From Costus lasius (Eukaryota > Streptophyta > Magnoliopsida > Zingiberales > Costaceae): a DNA stretch of 64,000 nucleotides. Of this stretch, positions 22,789 to 35,332 are shown in pieces; the stretch's first letter is position 1, and each line of letters opens with the position of its first letter. The position numbers and the translations under genes were made by a program. The notes beneath the pieces were generated by a model that searched no databases, was not told the origin of the DNA, and saw only the letters and a program-made list of their open reading frames with translations. The stretch spans positions 25,655,439-25,719,438 of the forward strand of contig CM050450.1 of NCBI GenBank assembly GCA_027563935.2, given 5' to 3'.

Positions 22789-24864
22789 TGTTGGGAAACC
22801 CCGGGGACATTTTACATTTTCAGAGCCATAGACATACATATTACGCAGCGGAAGAATGTCCCCGAAACAGGCTAGTCCCAAAAACCCAGTGAAGATCTCT
22901 TGCGAGGGGGTCGACACGATGTGATAGTAAGTACCTTTAAGCAATTAGAAGCCGATGTCGATGAAGGCGCCCAAGTGTTCGCCCTCTGCAGTCTCGCACA
23001 CACGGATTCTTCAAGTTTTCTTCTTCCTCGCCCGGTGCTAGCCTCGGGAAGAAGATCCATGCCTTAGGAGAGTCCTCCATGCAATTTGCGCCATCACCAA
23101 GATGTGATGCGCCAAGGAGATGGAAGGAGAAGGGAACGCCGCAAGCCTTCTTGTTCCTTTGCGCCAAGGAAAGGAAGAGGAGAAAGATGAAGCATGCTTG
23201 CGCCCTTGATGGAAGAAGAAGAGCTCTAAGCTCTCCAAGCCGTCGCCCTCTTGTGCTTCACGCCTCCAAGGAATTAGCATCAAGAAGAGAGGGGGCGGCA
23301 AGGGCTTATTTATAAGAGCAAGAGGCGGTTAGGGGAGAAAGGCAAGTGTTGACAATTAGGGCATGATTCTAGGAGATTATTTATTCAAGTATACTGATTA
23401 AATCTCCACTCCCATATGCGCTTAACACTTTCCAAAGCAAGTATCAGCCATATGCGCCCATATCATGCCATATGAGGCATCAATCCCATCTATGCGCCTA
23501 GACCTAGTCAAGGCAATATAATGGATTGCCTAATGTGGCTTGGGCGCAAGTCCTAATCCAATTAGGACTCTAATTATGTTAATAATTAGCCCACAATTGT
23601 CAAACACAATCCAATCAATTATCTTGGGTGATTTAATCACCTAGGAGATACCAAACAAGGCATAGGCGCAAATTCTAGTCCAACTAGAATCCCATATGCG
23701 CCTATCCTATTAATTCATCCCCATTATACCCTTCAAGCCTCATAGTCCTTTAATACAACTTATTAGCAAGCCCAACTAAACAATGGGCCAAGCCCAAAGT
23801 CCATTATGCATGTTAACCAAGCTATTGGATCCAATCCAATTTAACCCATGGTCAAATGAGGTTAACCATGGTTAATTTGATCAATATGCCAAAAATGGAA
23901 GTTGGCTCCAATAAGTTTCTTCCATCTCATCAGGCCCATTGGCGCTGATGAAATCTCCCAAATAGATCCGAGTTATCCAATAACTCGATCTAAAGGCTAC
24001 CCGATCAATATGAAAACTCGAGTATCAAGGTGTGCGACCCTGTAGGTTCCTCTAACGCTGGCAGTGCTAACCAAAGGTCATCACAAGCAGTGAGTGGCAC
24101 CTAGTAGTGCATCGCTGCTACCCTGGTCATTGGAATGGATGTCGACATCGACATCCCCATCATCGCAACTAGGTACAGATGCATTACAGTCTCTTTGCCG
24201 AACTGATATCTGATTGGACAAGTGTGTCACCACTTGTTTTCATCCAATCACATGGCTATGACTAAAACAGGTTCTCACCTGGGTATGGCCATACACTCTC
24301 AGTCATAGAACCATAAGGAGCTCCATGGATATCATACTTCCCTAATGAAGGGGAAAATCCTATGTCTGTCCATTGACCTTCTCATATGGGTCGTGACATG
24401 CTCAATGACAACCGTTATGACCTCCCAACTACGGCGAGGTGTTAGGTTGCATCAAAGCAAGTCCCTAACCATATAGAATGGTCAATGACCTCAAGTCAAG
24501 GGATCAATGCATCTCCTGTCACTTGTGAGGATAACTCATGACACCAAGTCATAGCCTCACAGCGGGTCTATCCAGTATATCCTTCAATGATATACCCATG
24601 TGTCTGCATTAGCACCACGTGCCTAACCAGCCCACATACCAGTCTCACTACTACCAGAGCTGTCCCATATCCACTCAGGTACATCGACTAGGGACAATTA
24701 TTTGAGCACAGATCCAATCTGTCTCCAGGGACATTATCATGTAAGTACACAATCGCAGGTGTAGACAAACAATGATAACGACAATGCCAGAAAGATATAT
24801 GAATATCAGAGTCAAGTAGTACAAAGATGGACCAAAACTAGGTCCTAGGGCATATACACCAACA
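22789..24864 (-). repeat. A2 3' LTR
   Basis: 2076 bp, with very few differences from 30152-32227 (for example CCCGGTGC against CCCGATGC near 23035). The PPT follows at 24865. Confidence 0.95.
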
Positions 24865-24885
24865 ATCTCCCACTTGCACTAAGAC

Positions 24886-27800
24886 CTAGAGGTTGAGCAA
24901 CCTCAACCCCATATCTCTAGTACGACCATCATGCTTCTGCTGCGCCAAAGCCTTGGTCAGTGGGTCTGCTAGATTGCTCTCTGTGTCAATTCTGCTAATC
25001 TTGACATCACCTCGATCAATGATCTCTCTGATCAGGTGAAATCTCCTGAGCATGTGTTTGGACCTTTGATAAGACCGTGGTTCCTTAATATGTGCAGCTC
25101 CCATTGTTGTCATAGTAGAGCTCAATGGGATCCATTGCACTTGGAACCACCTGAAGTTCAGAAAAGAACTTCCTAATCCAAACGGCTTCATTGGCTGCCT
25201 CAGAAGCAACCACATACTCAGCTTCGGTTGTAGAATTAGCTATGATGGATTGCTTGAAGCTCTTCCAGCATACAGCACCTCCAACCATCATACACAAATA
25301 GCTGGTCTGCGATTTGAAGTCGTCAGGATCAGACTGGAACGACTCATCAGTGAAGCCCTGCACACTGAGTTCTTCCTGTCCCCCGTAGACTTTATAGAAT
25401 AAATCCTTAGTCCCTTTCAGGATACTCAAGGATATTCTTTACAGCCACCTAGTGCTGCAGACTTGGATTGGATTGGTATCGGCTGGTTATGCTTATAGCA
25501 TAAGCCACATCTGGTCTAGTACACAACATTGCATACATGATTGATCCCACTGCCGAAGCATAGAGAATTCGACTCATGTTATCCCTCTCAGCCTGTGTTG
25601 TAAGACACTGGCTCTTTGAGAGAGTAAGGTCATCTCTCACTGGAAGGTATCCTTTCTTGGATTGCTCCAAGTTGAACCTCTCCAGGACCTTATTAATGTG
25701 GGTACTATGACTAAGGGCCAAGAGCCTCTTGGATCTATCCCGGTAGATCCTCATGCCTAGAATGTAGGCGGCCTCCCTTAAGTCCTTCATCTTCAAACAC
25801 TTCCCTAACCATGTCTTCACAGCTTGAAGACTAGGGATGTCGTTTTCGATGAGCAGTATGTCATCAACATACAAGACCAAAAAAATTACCAAGCTCCCAC
25901 TGAATTTTTGTATACGCAGGCGTCATCTTCGCTTTTGATAAAGCTATAATCTCTCACGGCCTCATCAAATCGAAGATTCCAACTTCGAGATGCTTGCTTT
26001 AATCCATAAATGGACCTCTTTAGCCTGCAGACCTTATTAGCCTCTGCAGGATGGATGAAGCCATCAGGTTGTGACATATACACATCCTCAGTCAGCTTCC
26101 CGTTAAGGAACGCTGTCTTCACATCCATCTGCCATATCTCATGATATGTAGCTATAGCAAGCAGAATCCGAATGGATTTAATCATGGCAACTGGCGAGAA
26201 GGTTTCATCATAGTCCACCCCGTGGACTTGTTTAAATCCTTTAGCCACTAGTCTACCCTTATAGGTAACTATTTTGCCATCCATGTCTGTCTTCCTTTTG
26301 AAGATCCATTTACACCCTATGGGTTTTACCCCATCAGGCAGCTCAACCAAATCCCAAACTTGGTTAGCCGTCATGGAATCGATCTCGGATCGCATGGTGT
26401 CAAGCCATCTCTCGGAGTCCGGTCCACTGACCGCCTCATCATAGGTTCTGGGTTCATCCTTAATGATGAAGATCCCATCGTGTTGGGTTGGCAGCAACCC
26501 ATACCTCTCAGGTGCACGACGAATCCTCCCAGACTTACATGGGGCCTGTGTCTGAGCCTCAGGTTGCCTAGCAACCGGTGCAGGCGGCTCAGATTCCATC
26601 TCGTTGTCTTGTGGTTGCACTTGGTTCTCATCCAAGTCAAACTTCCTCCCACTAACTTCTTTCATGAGAAATTCTTTCTCTAGAAAGACAGTACCCCGAG
26701 TAACAAAAACTTTGCTCTCGGTGGGAACATAGAAGTAGTAACCCTTAGTCTCCTTAGGGTACCCCACAAACATACACTTATCAGATCTAGGTTCTAGCTT
26801 GCTAGAATCCTGACGTTTGACATAAGCCTTACATCCCCAGAATCTGATAAAAGTGAGATTAGGGCGTCTCCCACTCCATACCTCGTATGGAATCTTTGAG
26901 ACACTCTTAGATGGAACATTATTCAGTATTAGAGAAGCTGTCTCATGTGCATGTCCCCAGAATGAGGGAGGTAGAGTTGCATGACTCATCATAGATCGAA
27001 CCATGTCCAACAAAGTTTGATTTCTCCTTTCAGACACACCATTCCATTGAGGTGTTCCAGGAGGAGTGAGTTGGGATATGACCCCACACTCTCTCAGATA
27101 GTCAAAGAACTCATCGCTCAGGTACTCTCCACCACGATCTGATCGAAGAGCCTTAATGGATCTACCAAGTTGGTTCTCTACTTCATGTCTAAACTCCTTA
27201 AATTTCTTGAAGGATTCAGACTTATGTCTCATTAGATAGACATAACCATATCTACTGAAGTCATCAGTAAACATGATGAAGTAGCTGTACCCTCCTCTGG
27301 CTTGTTTATTGAAAGACCCACACACATCAGTATGTATGAGATCTAATAAACCTCCTGCCCTTTCACCAGTCTTGTTGAAGGGCGCCTTTGTCATTTTCCC
27401 AAATAAACAAGTCTCACATGTATCAAGTTCCTCCAAGGAACTCGAATCTAACGACCCATTTGCATGGAGTTGTCGAATGCGATTCTTATTTATATGGGCT
27501 AATCGACAATGCCATAGGAAAGCACCAACTGAACCACTCTGTTTGATCCTTTTATGTTACAAATAGAGCTAACCATGTCCAAGACATGCGGACCATTGCA
27601 CAAAGTACCCTTCCCATAAAACATGTTTGCAAAAGAACATAAGTTCTCTTTTATTTCAAACCTAAATCCTTTCTTTGCCAAGCAAGGAGTGGATACAATG
27701 TTTTGGTAAGGGAAGGTACATAATAGCAATTGTCTAGCTTTAACTGAAGTCCTAAAGGCAGGGAGAGAAACTCCTACAGCAACAGTAGCAACTTGTGCAC

Positions 27801-28450
27801 TGTTACCTATCCGTAGGTCAATCTCTCTAGGCCTTACCGATCTACCCTTTCTGAGCCTTTGCATATTTGTACAAATATGAGCTTCACATGCGGTATCCAA
27901 TACCCATGTCATAGGAGTAGAGAGGTTGACTTCGGTAACATAAATACCTGAGCATGAAGACAAGGCCTTGCCTTTCTTCTCCTCATTCTAAAGTTGCAAC
28001 ATGTCCTTTCAACATGTGAGGTGGCCCTCCACATGAATAGCACCTATTATTCCTGATCATATCCATCTTTAATTCCAGTTCCTTGGTCAAGCCTTTCGGC
28101 TCAACACACTGAATATCAACTTTAGGAGGGTTGAGCTCAACCAATTCATCAAAGAGCTGCCTTAGATAATCTCAGAGGCAGTCTTCGGTTCATATCACCC
28201 TATAAATTCAGGTGACATGTTGGTTAGCAACCTCCAAAGTATCAAACTGATGCTTATCATAAGCATCCCTCTTAGCCGCTGAGGCCAAGCATGGAAGTGG
28301 CTCAGAAATTGGCTTCTCAAGGACATATAGCTTCCTCTTGAGCTTGAGCACAATTGTCAAGTTCATATACCAATCCTTTAAGTTGGATCCAACCAACTTA
28401 TCCCTTTCCAGGGGAGATCGCAGTGACCAACTACTATTGTTCACAGCCAT
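24886..28450 (-). pseudogene. gag-pol: A2 copia gag-pol polyprotein, several frameshifts
   Basis: Same product as A1. Start ATG 28448-28450, four bases after TTGTTGTAG. Open pieces: Gag N-terminus to 28208; protease DTACEAH and pre-integrase 27963-27499; integrase HHCC tail, DDE core (TDVCGSF, RSDRGGEY, VSERRNQ) and RT N-part 27436-25886; RT with YVDD 25892-25449; RNase H with TTEAEYV 25429-25085; C-terminal tail to 24886. Frame changes lie near 28200, 27480, 25890, 25440 and 25150. The frameshift at 25890 is a small deletion compared with A1 and falls just before YVDD. No active polyprotein is possible, although its LTRs look young. Confidence 0.9.
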
Positions 28451-30138
28451 TGTTCTACAACAACCAAGAAACAGCAGATTAGTACTACTTCGAGTCATTT
28501 AAACTGGACTTGTTTTAAATGACCATGGCTCCCACTATCTTTAATCGAATTGACAACCCACAAAGTCTATCGAGAAATCCAAGATTTCTTAGTGAGATGA
28601 GATCCTCATTCCACACAGGGCTTTGCGTCCCACGAGGGTGGGATGAGATGCACAAAGTGACCCATGTTTCCTAAGGTGGGCGCGCCGGCCGATTGCTCCA
28701 AGCAATTCCCCTTATTGAGACAGTCCAGGCATTTCATGTCCAGCGAGGGCTGGATACAACATGAAACCCTTACCTCTCAACGATGCCTCTAGACTTTCAC
28801 CATGTGCCCAGCACATGTGAACTTCTAGTCAAGTCCATCCTAACCGTTATACCCAGGGCCAACGAGTTTCCTTGTGGAGGCACGCCTAGGTTAAAACTGG
28901 ACTGGGGAAACCATTGCCACCACGCACTTTCTAAAGATAAGTGGGTGTGTCCCACGAGGGTGGGAAACAATTCACAACTCCACTGATCGATAGCTTAGTG
29001 AGGGCAACGCGTTAGAAGGCTACTAGACTTGATATTTTAATTGAGGGTTTTTGTTTAAGGTCTCATCATCTCAGTTTTATCTTATGTCTATCATTACAGG
29101 CATGCAATCCTATGGTGATAACATAACAATAAAACATCACAGGCATGCTTTAGCTAAAGAAAGCAATAAAAGGATGATGTGATCATTTCCCATTCAAGAC
29201 ATTGAACCAATCCATGCCAAAAAGGGCGTCCAACTCTTGACCTAGGATTCAAGCCCCAAGACGAGACCTAGCCTAGCCGACCTCTAGCTCTATCTTCAAA
29301 ATTGGCTCCAAGGTCCTTTTCTCATGGTTTAGCTCTCAAACCCTAGGGGTACACCCACAAGGTTCGGCCAATGCCATGGTCTTCTTCCAAGGAAGGTGCA
29401 CCATCCAGCAAGCCACAAGAGGAATAGCACACAAGCACAAGGCTTGGTCAATCCCTAACTTGCGCCCCTATGCAAGGATGTTCCACCTTTGAAGCTTGTT
29501 GCGCCATCAGGCAAGGATGCGCAACCAAGCAAGCATGCACCTTGCTCCAAGTAGATGCGCCACCCTAATCTTCTTCTTAGTTAAAAGCAAAAAAGAAAAG
29601 CGGCACGCAGGCCTCACAAGGATACATCACAGGCATGCTAAGGGGCTTGACATATGACCACAACATCATGCACAATCAAGTACTTACTCATGCAATTCTA
29701 CATGCTCATGAAAAACATAAAATCTGAAATTTTACTTTTTCATAAAACATGTCTCTCTTCCTTCCCTTCATATCACAAATCTTTGATTCTAAGTTTCTCT
29801 CAGGAGTCTACAAGAGGCATACCGGTTGCCCTGCTTGCAATCCCTAACTTGTTAGGATAAGGGCAATCACCCAGTTCATGCCCTATCCCAACAAGTCTCT
29901 CAAGATAGGTCTATCCTATTATGAGAGGAGAAATTTTCTCTTCCACCTATGGGTCTATCCCATCACATGAAGAGAGCAAAGAACCACAAGAAGTTAATTA
30001 GAAGTAAGAAACAAGAGACCTACAATTTTTCTACTTAAAGAAAAACCATGTGCCAACATCTATGCAATATGCGAAAATGTAGATATGGCATGTGAGCATA
30101 AAAAGCATGAAAGAACATCGTTCGAGGCTCGCAAGTTC
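28451..30138 (-). other. A2 long 5' leader
   Basis: Hairpins at 28628-28643, 28739-28754 and 28950-28965 as in A1. Acceptor-like TTGTTGTAG lies just upstream of gag, with TACTAAT at 28478-28484. No ORF is supported in the remaining 1.2 kb. Confidence 0.75.
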
Positions 30139-30150
30139 GCTCTGATACCA
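30139..30150 (-). other. A2 primer binding site (initiator tRNA-Met)
   Basis: Sense TGGTATCAGAGC, one base from the 5' LTR. Confidence 0.93.
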
Positions 30151-30151
30151 C

Positions 30152-32227
30152 TGTTGGGAAACCCCGGGGACATTTTACATTTTCAGAGCCATAGACATAC
30201 ATATTACGCAGCGGAAGAATGTCCCCGAAACAGGCTAGTCCCAAAAACCCAGTGAAGATCTCTTGCGAGGGGGTCGACACAATGTGATAGTAAGTACCTT
30301 TAAGCAATTAGAAGCCGATGTCGATTAAGGCGCCCAAGTGTTCGCCCTCTGCAGTCTCGCACACACGGATTCCTCAAGTTTTCTTCTTCCTCGCCCGATG
30401 CTAGCCTCGGGAAGAAGATCCATACCTTAGGAGAGTCCTCCATGCAATTTGCGCCATCACCAAGATGTGATGCGCCAAGGAGATGGAAGGAGAAGGGAAC
30501 GCCGCAAGCCTTCTTGTTCCTTTGCGCCAAGGAAAGGAAGAGGAGAAAGATGAAGCATGCTTGCGCCCTTGATGGAAGAAGAAGAGCTCTAAGCTCTCCA
30601 AGCCGTCGCCCTCTTGTGCTTCACGCCTCCAAGGAATTAGCATCAAGAAGAGAGGGGGCGGCAAGGGCTTATTTATAAGAGCAAGAGGCGGTTAGGGGAG
30701 AAAGGCAAGTGTTGACAATTAGGGCATGATTCTAGGAGATTATTTATTCAAGTATACTGATTAAATCTCCACTCCCATATGCGCTTAACACTTTCCAAAG
30801 CAAGTATCAGCCATATGCGCCCATATCATGCCATATGAGGCATCAATCCCATCTATGCGCCTAGACCTAGTCAAGGCAATATAATGGATTGCCTAATGTG
30901 GCTTGGGCGCAAGTCCTAATCCAATTAGGACTCTAATTATGTTAATAATTAGCCCACAATTGTCAAACACAATCCAATCAATTATCTTGGGTGATTTAAT
31001 CACCTAGGAGATACCAAACAAGGCATAGGCGCAAATTCTAGTCCAACTAGAATCCCATATGCGCCTATCCTATTAATTCATCCCCATTATACCCTTCAAG
31101 CCTCATAGTCCTTTAATACAACTTATTAGCAAGCCCAACTAAACAATGGGCCAAGCCCAAAGTCCATTATGCATGTTAACCAAGCTATTGGATCCAATCC
31201 AATTTAACCCATGTTCAAATGAGGTTAACCATGGTTAATTTGATCAATATGCCAAAAATGGAAGTTGGCTCCAATAAGTTTCTTCCATCTCATCAGGCCC
31301 ATTGGCACTGATGAAATCTCCCAAATAGATCCGAGTTATCCAATAACTCGATCTAAAGGCTACCCGATCAATATGAAAACTCGAGTATCAAGGTGTGCGA
31401 CCTTGTAGGTTCCTCTAACGCTGGCAGTGCTAACCAAAGGTCATCACAAGCAGTGAGTGGCACCTAGCAGTGCATCGCTGCTACCCAGGTCATTGGAATG
31501 GATGTCGACATCGACATCCCCATCATCACAACTAGGTACAGATGCATTACAGTCTCTTTGCCGAACTGATATCCGATTGGACAAGTGTATCACCACTTGT
31601 TTTCATCCAATCACATGGCTATGACTAAAATAGGTTCTCACCTGGGTATGGCCATACACTCTCAGTCATAGAACCATAAGGAGCTCCATGGATATCATAC
31701 TTCCCTAAGGAAGGGGCAAATCCTATGTCTGTCCATTGACCTTCTCATATGGGTCGTGACATGCTCAATGACAACCGTTATGACCTCCCAACTACGGCGA
31801 GGTGTTAGGTTGCATCAAAGAAAGTCCCTAACCATATAGAATGGTCAATGACCTCAAGTCAAGGGATCAATGCATCTCCTGTCACTTGTGAGGATAACTC
31901 ATGACACCAAATCATAGCCTCACAGCGGGTCTATCCAGTATATCCTTCAATGATATACCCATGTGTCTGCGTTAGCACCACGTGCCTAACCAGCCCACAT
32001 ACCAGTCTCACTACTACCAGAGCTGTCCCATATCCACTCAGGTACATCGACTGGGGACAATTATTTGAGCACAGATCCAATCTGTCTCCAGGGACATTAT
32101 CATGTAAGTACACAATCGCAGGTGTAGACAAACAATGAAAACGACAATGCCAGAAAGATATATGAATATCAAAGTCAAGTAGTACAAAGATGGACCAAAA
32201 CTAGGTCCTAGGGCATATACACCAACA
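30152..32227 (-). repeat. A2 5' LTR
   Basis: 2076 bp partner of 22789-24864, followed by TSD TGCAG. Confidence 0.95.
30670..30677 (-). promoter_or_regulatory. TATA box in A2 5' LTR
   Basis: Sense TATAAATA, at the place matching the A1 and B TATA boxes. Confidence 0.6.
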
Positions 32228-32232
32228 TGCAG

Positions 32233-33094
32233 TTTTCCTATGATTATGGCAGCAAAGGAAAAACATCACAGGCATGTTATGGACAAAATAATAAACCATC
32301 ACAGGCATGCTAGTTTGGTCGATATGGTCATAGCCCTTTTCATACACATAACTTGTCACGAGCCATGTGACATGTTATCGTGCATCCAAGGGTTGCGAGT
32401 CCCTAAAGCAGATCAGCCCATGCCAGAAGCCGAAAGCATGTGTCCTTCCTTCAGCCGCAAGTCCATCACCACGCTTCCAAAGCTGGCGCCACTTCTGACT
32501 CCGATTGAAGAAGACTCCTTGTTGTGAAGATGAAGCCTTAACCTATCACATAATTCTACATCTATTCTAAACAAGATAAATTCTTTACAACAAGATAGGG
32601 AGAGAACCACACGCAGGTGGAAAGAGATTTTACAAGCATTCATCACAAGTGGAAACATGCTTCCACATCACAACACAGGAGGGCACTCGCTATGACCATA
32701 TAAACCCAATCAAGTGGCGCATGTAAAATTTGAAAATCTGAAAAAATCAAATTTTAACACCTTATGCGCCAACATCATCCAAAGCACTCTCTTAACTAAA
32801 TTTATGCCAAAATTTAGATCAAGTTTCATGATGATTTCATAGACCCTATCGGCTGGCAGTTTTGTCAGATCAAGAGACCCGGCCAGTCCGAAGACACAAT
32901 GCCCGTCCTATTTGACAAAACCACGTGCGCCTTTGGTCTTAAATCAATCATAAACAAAATCCAAGTTTCGGCCACAAAGATAAGAAGAGAGGTCTGGATG
33001 AAAACGCTTTCTACGTGAAACGCGCATGGATAGAAGAAAAATTTTCAAGAATTTTTCACACAAGCAAACGTACACCTTGTGTTTCTCGCAAGTA
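32233..33094 (-). other. B1 leader, part next to PBS
   Basis: Non-coding continuation of the B1 leader after A2. It contains roughly 85 bp (about 32246-32330, with two CATCACAGGCATG repeats) that is absent from the matching place in B2 (about 47327). Confidence 0.75.
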
Positions 33095-33106
33095 GCTCTG
33101 ATACCA
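33095..33106 (-). other. B1 primer binding site (initiator tRNA-Met)
   Basis: Sense TGGTATCAGAGC, one base from the LTR at 33108. Confidence 0.92.
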
Positions 33107-33107
33107 C

Positions 33108-35332
33108 TGTTAGGGAATACCGGGTGTAATTTAAAATTTTGCAGTCCCAGGACACAGCGGAAGAATCATTACACCCGAAACATATTCCGGTCCCAAGGAT
33201 CCATGCGAGAGAGAAGACACAAGGATGTGTTAGAGATGTACCTCTTTTGCTTGTCTAGTTGCCGAAGCCATGTTGAAGGCGCCCAAGTGTTCGCCCTCCA
33301 CAAGTATCCACGCGTCGACTCCTTGATCGTTGCTCCCTTCCACGCTTGGTGCTAGCCTCGGGAAGAGAATCAAGTCTTAGGGTTCCTTCACTACTCTTGC
33401 GCCACCTCCAAGGATCATGCGCCAAGTGCAAGGAAGATGCCGCCAACTCCTTACCTCTTCACTCCAAGAGAAGAGGGAGAAGAAGAGTTTCGGCCCTGAG
33501 GAAGAATAAGAGGAAGTGGCGCCACCAAGTCCTTCTCCAAGTCACGCCAAGAGGAGAGGAAGGAGAAGACTTGCGGCCACTAGTAGGAAGAAGGGTTGCA
33601 CCACCTTGATGTTGTCACCCTTTGCCTTTGCTCTCGCCCCTCTATGTGTGTTCACGCCTCCAAGCATTCGAACCATTGAGAGGGGGCAGCAAGGGTCCCT
33701 TTTATAAGCCAAGAAGTGGTTTAGGGAGGGCCAAGATCATGCCAAGTGGGCGGCTAGGATGATAGGGGTTTGTGGTAAGGAAAGTCTCCAAGACTTTGCC
33801 ATAAACCTCATTCAACCTATCCTTATTTGCCCAATAGCCATATCAACCCAAGACATGCCTTAGAGGCATTCTTTCCATCCAAGGAGAAGGGCTAGGCGCA
33901 ACAAGCAAGAGGAATTCGGCTAGGGTGGTGTCTTGGGAGAAATTAGGGTTTGAGGTAAGGTAAGTCTCCAAGACTTTACCATATACTTCTTCCCAACATC
34001 CATATGCGCCTAGGAACTTCCCATAAAAGTTCTCAAGCCATATTAGCCCCAAGACTTGCCTTAGAGGCAAGGTTTCCATCAAAGGAGAAAGGGCAAGGCG
34101 CCTTTTACTTCCTTAATGAAGCAAAACCGCCCACTTCACCCCATTATGCCCCTAGGCGCTAATGGGTGAAGACTTCTCCCCATTATACCCTTTTAAGCCA
34201 ATTCTCTCTTCATGACAACTAATTATTGGGCCTCATTGGACAATGAGCTAGCCCAAACTTCATGGCATAGGTTGATTAAGCCATTGGATCCAATCCAACG
34301 CAACCCTAATCCAAATGTGATGAATCTAGGTCAATTTCGGGTCAACCTGCCAAAAATGAAGTTTGGCTCCAATAACTTTCTTCCAACTCATCAGGCCCAT
34401 TGGCGCTGATGAAATCTTCCAAATTGATCCAAGTTATCCAATAACTTGATTCTAAGGCTTCTGATTAAAGCAACGTCAAGAGTCTATTGCGTGTGACCCC
34501 GTAGGATCCATATGACGATGGCAATGATGTAAACATCATAAGTAGTGAGGGGTATCTAGCAACACATCACTACTACCCATATCATAGGACTTAAGTCATT
34601 ATGGCAACAACTCCTAACAAGCAACGAGGATTCCCATTGCATTATAGATCCCTTTGCCTAAGATGATATCCTGCCATTGGATTAGTCTCAAGTTTATCAA
34701 TCCAATGTATTGGTCATGACTCAACAAGTGTGGCCACACATTCCTGTCATGCACCAATAAGGTGGGGCGCCCCGAGTGGATATCATGCTTCCAATAAGGA
34801 AGGGGCAAATCCTACTATTGGTCACCCATGTCTCTACGTGACTTATGACATGCCCAATGACAGCCGTTTTGATCTCCCAATTACGGAGAGACGTAAGACT
34901 GTATCAAAGCATACCCATCATCAAATCTAGACATGAATACCTCAAGTCTAAGGATCAATGCAAACCTCTGGCATGTGAGATTGACTTGTTGACTAGACAA
35001 GTCAATCCTCACGGTGGATCACTCCAGTGCATCCAATGCACCTGTATGTCTGCATTACTGTGCCCCGCACTTAACCAGCCCATACACCAGTCTCACATGT
35101 ACCAAAGCTGTCCCATATCTGCTAAGGTACCTTGTCTGGGGATTTCTTATGAGAATGGATCCAATCCAAACTCTTGGGACATTATATATGCAACTCAATA
35201 CATCAACGCAGGTAGAGAAGTCTGCATAATAACGACCATGCCTCTATATATAGAATAATAATTCTATCAAAGTACATTCAAACAATGCCTGACCATGTCC
35301 ATATATTGGTCTTTAGGGCATATACACCAACA
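33108..35332 (-). repeat. B array middle LTR, shared by B1 (5') and B2 (3')
   Basis: 2225 bp, flanked by a PBS on the left and a PPT on the right, so it ends one unit and begins the next. No TSD on either side. TATAAAAG (sense) at 33699-33706. Confidence 0.93.
33699..33706 (-). promoter_or_regulatory. TATA box in middle B LTR
   Basis: Sense TATAAAAG, also at 17275-17282 and 48701-48708 in the other B LTRs. This LTR could drive B1. Confidence 0.55.

Larger units (their letters stand above)
22789..32227 (-). mobile_element. Copia element A2, full length, nested in B1
   Basis: TGTTGGG...CCAACA with perfect TSD TGCAG (22784-22788 and 32228-32232). Both LTRs are 2076 bp. The internal region matches A1 closely; the LTR matches A1 mainly in its right half. 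The polyprotein is frameshifted. Confidence 0.95.

Noticed and set aside
26360..26683. Antisense ORFs across copia and gypsy pol regions (also 7904, 8863 and 42846)
   Set aside because: Shadows of the real pol frame on the other strand.
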